Shown here one piece after another: positions 50,520 through 61,200 of a stretch of 64,000 nt of DNA. The DNA lies in contig JAIRJW010000044.1 in the NCBI GenBank assembly GCA_031260455.1, forward strand, positions 1-64,000. Direction: 5' to 3'. The notes under the pieces are model-generated. The model did not search any database. It was given only the letters and a program-made list of their open reading frames with translations, and had not been told where the DNA came from. The stretch is from Fluviicola sp. (GTDB lineage: Bacteria > Bacteroidota > Bacteroidia > Flavobacteriales_D > Crocinitomicaceae). A program made the translations under genes and the position numbers. Positions within the stretch are counted from its first letter, which is position 1. Each line of letters starts with the position of its first letter.

Positions 50520-53500
50520 TTAATGATTGATCACAAGAGGAATCTGTTCCTGGATTTCCTGGTCGGATCGTATTTCAATGTAATAAACTCCGTTGGAGTA
50601 TGTATTTAGGTTAAAGTCAAGTGCAAATGCCCCGGAATATGCTTCATTGAAGACCATTTTGCCTTGTACATCGTGGATGATGATCAGGTCCATTGATTTT
50701 CCGTTTGAAATGATTTTGAACTGGCCGTTGTTCGGGTTTGGGAACACAGCAAAGAAAGCTTGTTCGTATTCTTTGATTCCGGCACAATCATTCACTTCGA
50801 TGATGGTCTGTGCGGTATTGGAACATCCGTTTGCGTCCGAATAGGTATAAGTAACGATTGAAGCCCCGACTTCTGCGGAAGCAGGGTAAAAAATATTGTT
50901 CAAAATTCCGTTTCCGGTATAGTTTCCGCCTGCCGGTGAACCATTTGTCATTGTAAACGGAGAAGCATCCGTACATAAGGCTTCAAACGGATTCAGTGTC
51001 ACGACCGGATTCGGATTGACAACTATAGGTACAATTGTCGATGACGAAGTACAGCCGTAGGAATTTTGAGTACTTACTGAATAATTCCCGGAATTAGTTA
51101 CGAACAATACTTGTCCGACATATCCTGTTGACCAGATATCAGTATCGTTTCCTGAAGTAAACAGAAACAGTTCGTCTCCCTGGCAAATCGTAGTTGGTCC
51201 GCTGGGAGTGATGAATGGAATAGCAGGTGCCGGGTTCACTGTTATTATTACCAGTTCGGAGGGCTGGGATGGACATCCTGTTTGATTGCCAATCACTGAG
51301 TATCCTCCTGAGTTTGTTACCATAATAGCCTGAGTTGTTGCTCCGGTAGACCAGGTACTGTTCTGGTCAGAAGAGGTTAGTGTAATACTGGAACCGTCGC
51401 AGATAGTTGTTGATCCGGAAGAGGAAATGGTCGGAATTGCAGAAACCGGGATAACCGTGACTGTAATTGGGTTGCTGGTTGTTGTACAGCCATTTGCATC
51501 GGTATATGTTACGGTATAGTTCCCGCTGGTTGTTACATTGATATTGTGAGCTATCTCTCCGGTTGACCAGGTGTTTCCGCTGATATAGGAAGAAGTCAAC
51601 ATGACGCTGGATTCCTGACAAATAGTAGTTGGTCCGTCCGCAGTGATAGTTGGGGCAGTCGGATTTGCCAGAACATTGATCGTTAGCGGATTGGATGCCA
51701 GAGAGGAACATCCGTTTAAATCTGTGTAGATTACACTGTAAATTCCACTGGTAGTTACGATGATATCCTGTGTGGATTCAGTTGTTGACCAGGAGTTTCC
51801 GGTGCTTTCGGAAGAACTCAACGTAACCGCTCCGCCTGCACAGAAAGCCATCGGTCCATTTACAGTAATCACCGGAGTTGTCGGGATTGGGTTTACTATG
51901 ACTACTTCAGGTGATGTGGAAGAGCTGAAACATCCGAATCCGTTAGTTACCTGAACGGAATAAGATCCGGAATTGCTTACCATGATGGTTTGCGTAGTTT
52001 CCCCTGTTGACCATAAATAGGTGTTTTCAGGGCTGGAAGTCAACATAACAGAACTTCCGTCGCAGAAAGTAGTTGGTCCATCCGGTGCAATGGCAGGAAT
52101 CGTTGGATTTGGATTCACAATGACTGCGGAGCTGGAGGTATTGGAACATCCAAAACTGTTGGTTACCTGGACGGAGTAAGAACCGGAAGCAGTTGCGGTA
52201 ATAGCTTGTGTAGTTTCCCCTGTCGACCACAAATATGTGTTTTCAGGACTGGAAGTCAACGTAACGGAACCTCCGTCACAGAAAGTCGTTGGCCCATTCG
52301 TTACAATGACAGGAGTAGGCGGATTCGGGCTTTCAATGATGGTTGCAGTAGTACTTGCCGGACTTTGACAGCCATTTGCATCAGTGATTTGTACAGTATA
52401 TGCACCAGCGTTTGTAACGCTGATTGAAGAAGTCGTTGCTCCGTTCGACCACAGGTAAGAAGATCCTGCACTGGAAGTCAATGTAATAGATTCCCCTGAA
52501 CAGAGCGTAGTTGATCCGCTGGATGTTGTAATGACTGGCGCTGCTGGTAACGGATTTACAATTATCATGACAGGTACGCTTGGATTACTTTGACATCCGG
52601 TGGCGGCACTTAAGCATTGTACGGAAAAAGTTCCTGAAGCATCAACTGTAATGGACTGAGTCGTTTGCCCTGAGGACCAAAGGAAAGAAGACCCGGAGGT
52701 ACAAGTCAGGGTCACTGAACTTCCTTCACAGAATGTCGTTGATCCTCCAGCTGTAATAGTCGGTGTTGTTGGTAAGGCGTTTACAGTAACCGTTGTTGCT
52801 GTGCTTGCCGCACTTTGACATCCGGATACATCAGTAACCTGGACGGAGTGAGCCCCTGAAGCACTTACCGTAACGGATTGTGTTGTTGCTCCGTTTGACC
52901 ATAAATAGGATGATCCCGCGCTGGAAGTAAGTGTTACGGAACTTCCTTCACAGAATGTAGTTGCTCCGTCCGGATTAATGGTTGGTGTGGAAGGAGCTGA
53001 AGAAGCGACAACAGTTACCGGAGATGAGTTGGAAGAAGTGCAGGAACCGTTATCCAGGTAAACATAATAGGTTCCGGCAGCACTTACTGTAATGGATTGT
53101 GTGGTTGCACCAGTAGACCAGATATTGTTTGAAGCGGAAGATGAAGTCAATGTTACAGTGTTTCCGGTACATAAACTGACAGTACCTGCCGGTGAAATAG
53201 TTGGTGTTGTTAAAGGTGATGCAACGGTAACGATGATGGAGTTTGAAGTCAGTGGAGGGCAGCTTCCGACTGTATTTGTAACAGTATAAGTTCCCGGAGT
53301 TGTTACCGTAATGGAAGGTGTTGTAGCCCCGTTTGACCAGGTAATGTCACTAGTGATACTGGATGTAAGGGTAACGGAACCACCGGAGCAGAAAGTTGTC
53401 GGCCCGTTGGCTGTGATAACAGGTGTTTGATTGACTGTAACTGTGATTCCGCTTGAAGGGGAAGAAGTACAGCTTCCTGAAGTATATGTTACGGTATAAA

Positions 53501-56042
53501 TTCCGGGAGTGGTTGCCGTGTAAGTTGAGCTGGTAGCTCCTGAAACAGCATATCCGTCTTTGTACCATTGGTTTCCTGCAGATTGGGAAGAAGTCAGTAT
53601 AACCGAACTCCCTGAACAGAGCGTAGTTGATCCTCCTGCGGTAATGCCCGGAGCAGAAGGACCTGCTGTTACTGAAACAGCCAATGAGTTGGAGCTGCTT
53701 GAACACCACTCACTCCAGGAAGAAGAAGCTGTGGTATAATATGTTCCGGCGGTTGCGGCACTGATGGACTGAGTTGTTTCTCCGTTTGGCTCCCAGTCAT
53801 ACCATAGAGCTGAAGTGGAAGTCAGGGTAACCGAATTTCCGTTGCAAAAACTTAAAGGACTTCCGGCCGTAATTTTCGGAGTAGTGTTAAACAAAATATT
53901 GACACTTTTATTGAATGCATTGGTAATCGCAACATCCGGTCTGGAGTCGTTATTGAAATCCCCGATTGCGAGTGCTTTCGGCAATACTTCGGAAGAGAAC
54001 CGGTTGTAGGGACTGTAGCTGAAAGCACTATTGCTGGAAGCATTTCCCATCAGAAGAATGACAGTTCCACTTGTTCCGGGTGCTTCACTGTATAAAGCCA
54101 TTACATCCAGTTTACCGTCACTGTTCGCATCCAGAAGTTTGATGTCCAAAGGACCGGATGGAGTAGGGGATGGAATGGCATACGTTGTATTGAACAGGTT
54201 TCCGGATGTATTGTAAAGTCTGCTGACTCCACCCGAACCAAGTACTACTACATCAATATCTCCATCACCGTCAAAATCACCGGCATCAATGGCTACAGGA
54301 CCGGTTATTGTGGTTACACCGGAAGAAGTAAAGGTTCCGGTGCCATCATTTGTTAAGCGACTGATGCTATTTGAACCTTTGTTTGCTGACACAATGTCCT
54401 GATTTCCGTCTCCATCGCGATCAAAAATGACCAGCCCGACAGGCGCTGTCCCTACTGTAACGGATACCGGAGCACCAAAACCCGATCCGCTGCTTGAAAA
54501 CATGGTAGAAATGACATTGATACTTTGGTTTGCAACTGCAATATCCAGGAAAGCATCACTATTCAAAAGCCCGAGTTTAACGGCAACAGGACCTGTACCA
54601 GCCGGATAAGCCACACCTGCAGAAAAAGTTCCCGTTCCGGTTCCGTAAAATACAGAAACCTGGTTGGAGGCGCTGTCGGCTGTCACAACATCCATATTTC
54701 CGTCGTTATTCAGATCCCCGGAAATAATGCCAATCGGGCTTGTTCCAGTAGTATAGGTAGAACCAGCAGTAAAACCGCCGCTACCGTTACCCAATAAAAT
54801 TCCGAAGGAGTTATTGGAAGGGTTGGTATAGACGAGGTCTTTGTTCCCGTCGTTATTGAAGTCGTTGGTATGAATGCCTCTGGCGCTGCTTCCAATCGTA
54901 TGAAGATCGGGAAGAACGTAATTGTTTGCAGCATTTCCGATATAAGAATTGACATAAGTACCGGTGTAATTACAGGAAACGATATCCTCATAAGAATCCG
55001 GCTTGAAATTCCCGGTGATTACATTGTACGGAGCTCCGGGACATTGGCTGGTTTGATTTAAAGTCAAAGTTCCTGTAGAACTTCCGTAAAAGATTTGCAT
55101 CGAGGAAGAAGCCTGATTCACCACAATGATATCTTTATAGGAGTCTCCGTTAATGTCGTAGCTGGCAATACCTGTTGGGCCCGTATCTGTGTTGTAAACG
55201 GTGGCAGTACCCAGAACACCTGAACCATTGTTCAGGAAAACGGTAATAGTGCTGGCATCTTTGTTGGTGTTAACTACATCCTGGTCTCCATCATTGTCGA
55301 GATCCGTCACGGTCAGACTAAAGGGATTGGTTCCTGCAGTGTAATTAATTCCGTTCAGGAAATTCCCCAGCGAAGCAGCATTATTCAGACAAATACCTAT
55401 TCCATTACTTCCGGAAGTAACCACATCCAGGTGGCTGTCCCCGTTCATATCGGCCAGTTTCAGGTTTGATAAGCTCCCGGCGATGTTGTAATTCGTAGCC
55501 ACCAGGTTGAAAGTCTCCGGAGCACCGGTGTTTGCCAGCAATACGCGGATAAAACTTCCGGTTGAGGTGACGATATCTTTGAGCCCGTCTTCATTCACAT
55601 CACCCAGGGCAATCATTTTTGGGTAGCTCAAAAGATAAGTTGTCAAGCTATCGAAAGTACCATTCCCCTGACCCAGGTAAATTGTAATTCCGGTTTGGTG
55701 GGCTGTTGCCAGATCGAGATTTCCATCTCCGTTAAAATCCGCATTTTCCAGGTAATTCGTACTTCGCCCTCCGCTATTGCTGACCGGGGCCCCGAATTTT
55801 CCATTTCCCAGTCCTTTCAAAAAGGCAATTTTGTTAGTGTATCCGTTGGTGGCACTGGTTGTTACAATATCCAGCTGACCGTCATTATCAAAATCTCCTT
55901 TGGTGATACCCCAGGAATTATTATGTCCTTTATTGAAAGAGACATCATTACCAGAACTAAAGCAGGCACTTGGAGTTTGCGACCACGCTGAAGATGCTAT
56001 CATGGAAAATGATAGAAAATAAAGTAGTTTTTTCATATCCAT
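50520..56042 (-). CDS. giant T9SS adhesin with FG-GAP and Ig-like repeats
   Basis: The 1840-aa protein has a signal peptide (1-21), about fourteen FG-GAP/VCBS calcium-type repeats in the first 700 residues (e.g. DFDNDGQLDIV, DFNGDGNLDLA, DLDNDGDQDVV, DRDGDGNQDIV, DFDGDGDIDVV), then about thirteen Ig-like units of about 74 residues (pattern ...TTFCEGSSVTLTSS..., SYLWSNGATTQSI, GxYSVQVTD..GC), and a type A T9SS domain starting VFPNPNNGQFKII. It should be displayed on the surface with long reach. An alternative start is the ATG at 56036 (MKKLLYFLS). It is monocistronic with its own terminator. Confidence 0.93.
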   Translation of the reverse strand: MDMKKLLYFLSFSMIASSAWSQTPSACFSSGNDVSFNKGHNNSWGITKGDFDNDGQLDIVTTSATNGYTNKIAFLKGLGNGKFGAPVSNSGGRSTNYLENADFNGDGNLDLATAHQTGITIYLGQGNGTFDSLTTYLLSYPKMIALGDVNEDGLKDIVTSTGSFIRVLLANTGAPETFNLVATNYNIAGSLSNLKLADMNGDSHLDVVTSGSNGIGICLNNAASLGNFLNGINYTAGTNPFSLTVTDLDNDGDQDVVNTNKDASTITVFLNNGSGVLGTATVYNTDTGPTGIASYDINGDSYKDIIVVNQASSSMQIFYGSSTGTLTLNQTSQCPGAPYNVITGNFKPDSYEDIVSCNYTGTYVNSYIGNAANNYVLPDLHTIGSSARGIHTNDFNNDGNKDLVYTNPSNNSFGILLGNGSGGFTAGSTYTTGTSPIGIISGDLNNDGNMDVVTADSASNQVSVFYGTGTGTFSAGVAYPAGTGPVAVKLGLLNSDAFLDIAVANQSINVISTMFSSSGSGFGAPVSVTVGTAPVGLVIFDRDGDGNQDIVSANKGSNSISRLTNDGTGTFTSSGVTTITGPVAIDAGDFDGDGDIDVVVLGSGGVSRLYNTSGNLFNTTYAIPSPTPSGPLDIKLLDANSDGKLDVMALYSEAPGTSGTVILLMGNASSNSAFSYSPYNRFSSEVLPKALAIGDFNNDSRPDVAITNAFNKSVNILFNTTPKITAGSPLSFCNGNSVTLTSTSALWYDWEPNGETTQSISAATAGTYYTTASSSWSEWCSSSSNSLAVSVTAGPSAPGITAGGSTTLCSGSSVILTSSQSAGNQWYKDGYAVSGATSSTYTATTPGIYTVTYTSGSCTSSPSSGITVTVNQTPVITANGPTTFCSGGSVTLTSSITSDITWSNGATTPSITVTTPGTYTVTNTVGSCPPLTSNSIIVTVASPLTTPTISPAGTVSLCTGNTVTLTSSSASNNIWSTGATTQSITVSAAGTYYVYLDNGSCTSSNSSPVTVVASSAPSTPTINPDGATTFCEGSSVTLTSSAGSSYLWSNGATTQSVTVSASGAHSVQVTDVSGCQSAASTATTVTVNALPTTPTITAGGSTTFCEGSSVTLTCTSGSSFLWSSGQTTQSITVDASGTFSVQCLSAATGCQSNPSVPVMIIVNPLPAAPVITTSSGSTTLCSGESITLTSSAGSSYLWSNGATTSSISVTNAGAYTVQITDANGCQSPASTTATIIESPNPPTPVIVTNGPTTFCDGGSVTLTSSPENTYLWSTGETTQAITATASGSYSVQVTNSFGCSNTSSSAVIVNPNPTIPAIAPDGPTTFCDGSSVMLTSSPENTYLWSTGETTQTIMVSNSGSYSVQVTNGFGCFSSSTSPEVVIVNPIPTTPVITVNGPMAFCAGGAVTLSSSESTGNSWSTTESTQDIIVTTSGIYSVIYTDLNGCSSLASNPLTINVLANPTAPTITADGPTTICQESSVMLTSSYISGNTWSTGEIAHNINVTTSGNYTVTYTDANGCTTTSNPITVTVIPVSAIPTISSSGSTTICDGSSITLTSSDQNSTWSTGATTQAIMVTNSGGYSVIGNQTGCPSQPSELVIITVNPAPAIPFITPSGPTTICQGDELFLFTSGNDTDIWSTGYVGQVLFVTNSGNYSVSTQNSYGCTSSSTIVPIVVNPNPVVTLNPFEALCTDASPFTMTNGSPAGGNYTGNGILNNIFYPASAEVGASIVTYTYSDANGCSNTAQTIIEVNDCAGIKEYEQAFFAVFPNPNNGQFKIISNGKSMDLIIIHDVQGKMVFNEAYSGAFALDFNLNTYSNGVYYIEIRSDQEIQEQIPLVINH

Positions 56043-56191
56043 TAAGTCAAGTTCGCAGCAAGTGGATCGGTTTCTAGCTTTTCAAACTGAAAGATAACTC
56101 TTTATTTTAAGAATAAATAACGCTTTTTGGCGTTGTAGCAATAAATGTTAAATATTGTTATCATAAGATTTTCGTTTTCAGTGTTTTTTGG

Positions 56192-56226
56192 ATAACAAAA
56201 AAATCAACTAGTTATTTTTTTGTTAT
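56192..56226. promoter_or_regulatory. 13-bp perfect inverted repeat upstream of the adhesin gene
   Basis: ATAACAAAAAAAT (56192-56204) and its reverse complement (56214-56226) are separated by CAACTAGTT. It lies 150 bp before the adhesin ATG and 144 bp after the stop of the next minus-strand gene. No other structure was seen in 56043-56369. Terminator of the 168-aa gene or operator of the adhesin gene are both possible. Confidence 0.4.
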
Positions 56227-56369
56227 AAATAAAACGGAAAAGAAGACTGAATTGATTAAAACAAACCACTTGCTGCTTTCGTTTTATACAAGACAAATTA
56301 CTTTTCAAGCCGATGGATGAAATTGCATAAGGATATTGTGAAAATGAGATCTTATCTGAAAGGTCTGCT

Positions 56370-56876
56370 TTAGGATTGTTGAATGAAGGTTTTGTATTTC
56401 TTCCCGTTCCAATAAATCACCAGGCTGTTGGTTTCGCTCCGGATGAGCTGGATACCCGGATATTTCAGGGTGATTTTCTTTTTATTTCCGTCATTCATGA
56501 TATATCGGTTGCGGTAAACAAACCAGCGCTTGGTCCAGGAAAGAGAAGACCCCATATCCGTTGCGGTTCCACATCCAATTACGTAAACAAGGTTCTTGAC
56601 ATTGTTCACGATCATTACTCCTTTCGTTTTATCAATCTTGTTTTCTACGAAAAAAGCAATGTCTGCCTGATTGTCTCCGGTAAAATCCGCTTCAAAATAA
56701 AAAGGGTTGAAATCTGTGAGAATCTGGTGTTTTTGCGCCATTTCTGACTTTTCCAGAACAGGTTTTACCCAGTTGGGAATGTTGTTTTGGATTAAGAGAG
56801 AATCGACCTGGCTAATGCTGTAGTTAAAACTGCCTGTAATCCAGAAAAAAACTGTACTTAGTATCATTGTTTTCAT
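56370..56876 (-). CDS. small exported protein with one calcium-type motif
   Basis: The 168-aa protein has a signal peptide (1-22, cut near SISQ) and no recognised family. It contains one FG-GAP-like stretch DFTGDNQADIAFFVENK and beta-rich sequence such as IQLIRSETNSLVIYWNGKKYK. A cell-envelope role is likely. It is not joined to the adhesin by a short gap (328 bp) but has the same orientation. Function unknown. Confidence 0.68.
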   Translation of the reverse strand: MKTMILSTVFFWITGSFNYSISQVDSLLIQNNIPNWVKPVLEKSEMAQKHQILTDFNPFYFEADFTGDNQADIAFFVENKIDKTKGVMIVNNVKNLVYVIGCGTATDMGSSLSWTKRWFVYRNRYIMNDGNKKKITLKYPGIQLIRSETNSLVIYWNGKKYKTFIQQS

Positions 56877-56982
56877 AAGTGATAGATTTGAAATTCATTT
56901 AAATCTACCGGTTTTGGAAACAGACATTTCCAAAAAAACCTGAACGGTCTGAGTTATTGACTGAAAAGAGCTTATTTTTTTC

Positions 56983-57435
56983 TTAATTGTTTTTGGGGGT
57001 ATTCAATTGATACGGAAAATTCGGATTATCTAACATTTGCCGGATTACCATCATCGAAAGTTCCATCAGTTCATTGTTTTTAAAAATAATTCCGTCGGCC
57101 CCTGCATCCAGACAGGTGCGGAGGATGAACGAATTGCTTTCATCCGTTATAATGTAAACTTTTGCCAGGGAGGTTCGTTTTTTGATTTTGTCCATCACAT
57201 CCAGTCCGGTAAGATTTGACCTCAGGTTGTAATCCAGGAAGGAAATGGAATGAATGGCCGGTAAGTCCGACAGGAATTCTTTTGGGTCGGCATACGTGCT
57301 GATTTTAAAGTGATTCTGATGCATGGAATATGCAGTCAGCAATTCTCTTTCCAGTTGCAGCTTATATAATGCAGCATAAAACGGGTTGTCGTCCAGGACT
57401 TGTATTCGTAATCCGAAAAACGGGAGCTTTTCCAT
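56983..57435 (-). CDS. single-domain response regulator
   Basis: The 150-aa protein is a receiver domain alone: the acidic pair Asp15/Asp16 in VLDDNPFY, phosphorylation site Asp68 in SFLDYNL, Thr97 in IITDES and Lys119 in GIIFKNN. There is no output domain, so it would act by binding a partner, as CheY-like proteins do. No histidine kinase is adjacent. The 100 nt on its downstream side hold no gene. Confidence 0.85.
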   Translation of the reverse strand: MEKLPFFGLRIQVLDDNPFYAALYKLQLERELLTAYSMHQNHFKISTYADPKEFLSDLPAIHSISFLDYNLRSNLTGLDVMDKIKKRTSLAKVYIITDESNSFILRTCLDAGADGIIFKNNELMELSMMVIRQMLDNPNFPYQLNTPKNN

Positions 57436-57517
57436 GACTTTGTTTTTATGTGTATACCTTAATACTGCGATGAGTCGCTTTCTAAATTTTTAGTCTGTGT
57501 TAATACCAGTTCAGTTG

Positions 57518-57525
57518 TATTTTTG
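57518..57525 (+). promoter_or_regulatory. -7-like element in a long gene-free stretch
   Basis: TATTTTTG matches TAnnTTTG on the plus strand. The next plus-strand gene starts 697 nt downstream; only a 40-codon ORF (57599-57721) lies between. The rest of the 787-bp gap 57436-58222 shows no gene and no clear hairpin. Confidence 0.3.
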
Positions 57526-57598
57526 TTATAATCTGTGCTAACGTTTGATTATTATTAAAAACTGTATTTTTTATCGTGCTGAGTGATCTATAGTAATT

Positions 57599-57721
57599 AT
57601 GATTTCCTCACGGTTGACTGCTTTTACAGATCAACATTTTTCTGATTTCGAAATTCATACCGAAGAACGCGAACAAATGTTAAAGCCTTTTTTCTGCAGG
57701 CTTTTCAGAGCAATGTCATAA
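57599..57721 (+). CDS. possible 40-aa ORF in the gap before the large surface protein
   Basis: An ATG at 57599, 73 nt after a promoter-like box, opens 40 codons (MISSRLTAFTDQHFSDFEIH, then TEEREQMLKPFFCRLF) with no known family. Amino-acid use is not unusual, but length alone cannot support it. Confidence 0.2.
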   Translation: MISSRLTAFTDQHFSDFEIHTEEREQMLKPFFCRLFRAMS

Positions 57722-58222
57722 CAGGGTCAAAACAGTGAATCATTTCAATTTGAAAGAAGTATTTTCATTTTGAAAAAATCAGTGATAACATTCTATGGGG
57801 GGGAAACCACTCACCCAAACTTTCAGATTTCCCTCTCATCCATTATTGGGGGCTGATTTATAAATACCTGCTACCGATCTGTCTGGTCACAAAGTACCAG
57901 CAGGGAAAAGCCACAGGGCTTCTGTTTAGTTGGATAATGGGGAGTCGAAAAAAATAAAATTCAAAAAAATGCCCTAAAATTTGGAATTAACTGAGATATT
58001 CTATATATTGTATGCCAATAACATAACATTTTTATTCCCATTTTTTGGGTGACTGCTACGGAATTTTCCATGATTCCTGAACTGATAGACAAACAATCAC
58101 CGTACAGGTTCATTCCGTTTCGATGACAACAGTTGATTTAGAATATCACCTGTTCAGTTTATCTAAGACTATTTACAGAGATTCCAACCAGTGTTATTAC
58201 ACTTGTTAAAGAACCAAAACAC

Positions 58223-61200
58223 ATGAAAAACGACACCACGTATTCACACAACACACCAGGCATTCAGGCAGATGCTCTTTTTCTGGCCATTTTGATGCTT
58301 ATCCAGACATTTGCTCCTCTGTTTTTATATGGAACTCCTGCCATGGCTGATCGCCGGTTTTCCGGTTTCCGGGAATTTTCACAGCACATTTTTCCGGCAA
58401 TGATTTTCAGGAAAAGCTCAGAAAAAACAGCAGGTAATCCAAAGAGGAATTACAACGGTACTTTTCAAACGGCAAAGACACCGGATACAGAAGAGGCGGC
58501 CGTTTTACCAGATATTTCAAAAATACCGGGAGGTCCGGATCAGCCCGAAGTACAGAGTTTTACTCCGATCAGCTCCGATAATGTGGTTGATCTCTTCAGC
58601 GGAGATTTTTCCTACAATATCCCCTTATTAGATATAGACGGCTACCCGGTCAACCTTTCTTACAATGCTGGTATCGGGATGGAACAGGAATCATCCTGGG
58701 TTGGTTTGGGCTGGAATCTCAATCCGGGAGTAGTCAACCGCCAGATGCGCGGAATTCCGGATGATTTCAATGGAGTGGATAAAATAACCCAGGAGTACAA
58801 CCAAAAACCGAACTGGACGGTGGGCACATCTGTGGGAGCGGATTATGAGATTTTTGCTGTTAAAATCCCTAAAGTAGGCGGCAGTGCTGGGGCTAAGGAT
58901 ACTATAGGCGGAATAAATATTTCGGCAAAATTAGGGGTTGAATATAACAATTACACGGGCTTTGGGGCTGACTTTTCCATCGGTCCGTCATTTAGCATCG
59001 CAAAGAAAATCGGTTTTGAATGCGGATTGGAATTTACCGGGAGCAGCCAGGGAGGAGCTTCTGTCGGAACTCATGTTACTTTGAGTGATGGAAATGATGA
59101 AGGCAGTAAGGTGAGCAATAAGTTAAGTATTGGCTCATCTTTTAATTCCAGGCAGGGCCTGCAGCAAGTTTCCATTAATTTTTCGCGGGATCACAAAATC
59201 CAGGAGGAAGATAATTATACGAAATATGCAAAAAGTCATGGAGCAATGAAAACTGGCAGCGCAGGAAGCGGTTTGGGTTCCAGCTATAATTTTGGAATGT
59301 CGAGTTTTGTCCCCCAGATACCCTTTGATACGCGTGCCAATTCCTTCACGGCCCGGTTTAAACTGGGAGGAGATGTTTTCGGAAATGATCTTACGGGAAC
59401 GTTTACCGGTTTCTTCACCAAGAGTAGTTTGACAGCCAACAATAAATCGCTTTCAGCCTATGGTTACAGCAACCTGGAGAAGGGCCAGCAAAACAGTAAT
59501 GCCATGCTGGACTTCAACCGGGAAAACAATGCCAGCTTTACGAAAAACACACCGGCACTTCCTATCCCACATTTGATGTATGATATTTTCTCCGTGAGTG
59601 GCCAGGGCATTTCCGGCAGCTACCGGATGGACAGAAGAGATATCGGTTTTGTATTTGATCCGGCGATTACAAGCTCCACCAACTCCTACACTATTGGCGG
59701 GGAAGTTGGATTGGGAACAACGGCTAAAGCCGGTGTTGACGTGGGAGGTGTATTCACCAGCGGTCGCTCAGGTGCCTGGACAGATGGAAACGATGCATCG
59801 GGAAACGTCCGGTTCAATAGTGGAACCAATTTTTTCCGTGATGCATCCGAACTGTCCTACGATGAAAGCGATACGGAATTTCAGAATATCGGCGGTGCAA
59901 AAGCAGCTTATTTTTCTTTAACAAATACCAGGAAACTTTCGAATTCACTGAAAACCTCTTCAGGAGATACCTATATTATCACCAATGCCAAAAGTTTGAG
60001 GTTTCGGAGAAACCAGCCACTGACGAGCTTTACCGTATCAGAAATCAGGAATGGTTACGGTCCGACGAAACTCCCTACCAATGCCTATGCCAATGCACAA
60101 CCTGGAATTTCCCACCATACTGGGGCATTTACGGTAACAAAAATGGATGGATCGAGATACTACTACGGCCTCCCGGCATACAGTTATATGCAAAAGAACG
60201 TATCATTTGCCGTAGGTGAAGGAAAAAACACCGGGCTCACCCCGAACTGGGATACCCGTTTGGTAACTTACTCCGATCAGGATGCTTCGATTGCAAATCA
60301 CCGGGGATTGGATAACCACTTCAATGCCCAGACTGTTCCGGCCTATGCCCATTCATATATGCTTACAGCCGTTTTGAGCAATGATTATGAGGATAGTGAC
60401 CCGATTCCCGGACTGAGCAAGGGGGACCTGGGAAGCTATGTCGAATTCAAATACAGGCAGATTCAACAATACAAGTGGAGAAACCCGGTAAATGCCTCAC
60501 AGGCATTCCATGACCGCGGCCTGAATGCCGATCCGACCGATGACAAAGCCAACTACATCTATGGAGAAAAGGAACTCTGGTATTTGGATACAATCCGGAC
60601 CAAAAACCATTTGCTGATCTTTTACACCTCTGACCGGAAAGATGCCGTATCCGTGAATAATGAAGCGGGAGGGATTTCCTATTCCAGTGCAAAAATGCAG
60701 AAACTGGACAGCCTGAAACTGTATTCGCTGCCAGACTTTGAAGTATTGGGAACAAACGCAACCCCGTTGAAAGCAGCTCACTTTGTATATGACTATAGTT
60801 TATGTACCGGATACCCTGGAAATGTTGATGCTTCGGATCCTTCACAGAGCGGTAAACTGACTTTGAAATCCGTTTATTTTACCTACGAAAAATCATACCG
60901 GGGTGAACGCTCACCTTTTAAATTTACTTATGATTACAATCCGTCATACAATGCAAACAGCATAGACCGATGGGGAACATACCGGCCAAATCCGACCGAC
61001 CTGACCGGAGATGAAAAAACCGATCCCCTAACAAACTCCGATTTCCCGTATGTCGGATACGATAAGAATAACAGCGACCAGTGGGCTGCGGCATGGAACC
61101 TGAGCCACATCAAACTACCGACAGGAGCAGTGATGGAAATTATCTACGAGTCAGATGATTATGCCTATGTACAACACAAACGCGCCAAACAGATGTTCAA

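Noticed and set aside
50988..53850. CRISPR-like look of regularly spaced similar DNA in the adhesin gene
   Set aside because: The spacing of about 222 bp equals the 74-residue protein units and the frame is open throughout; these are domain repeats.
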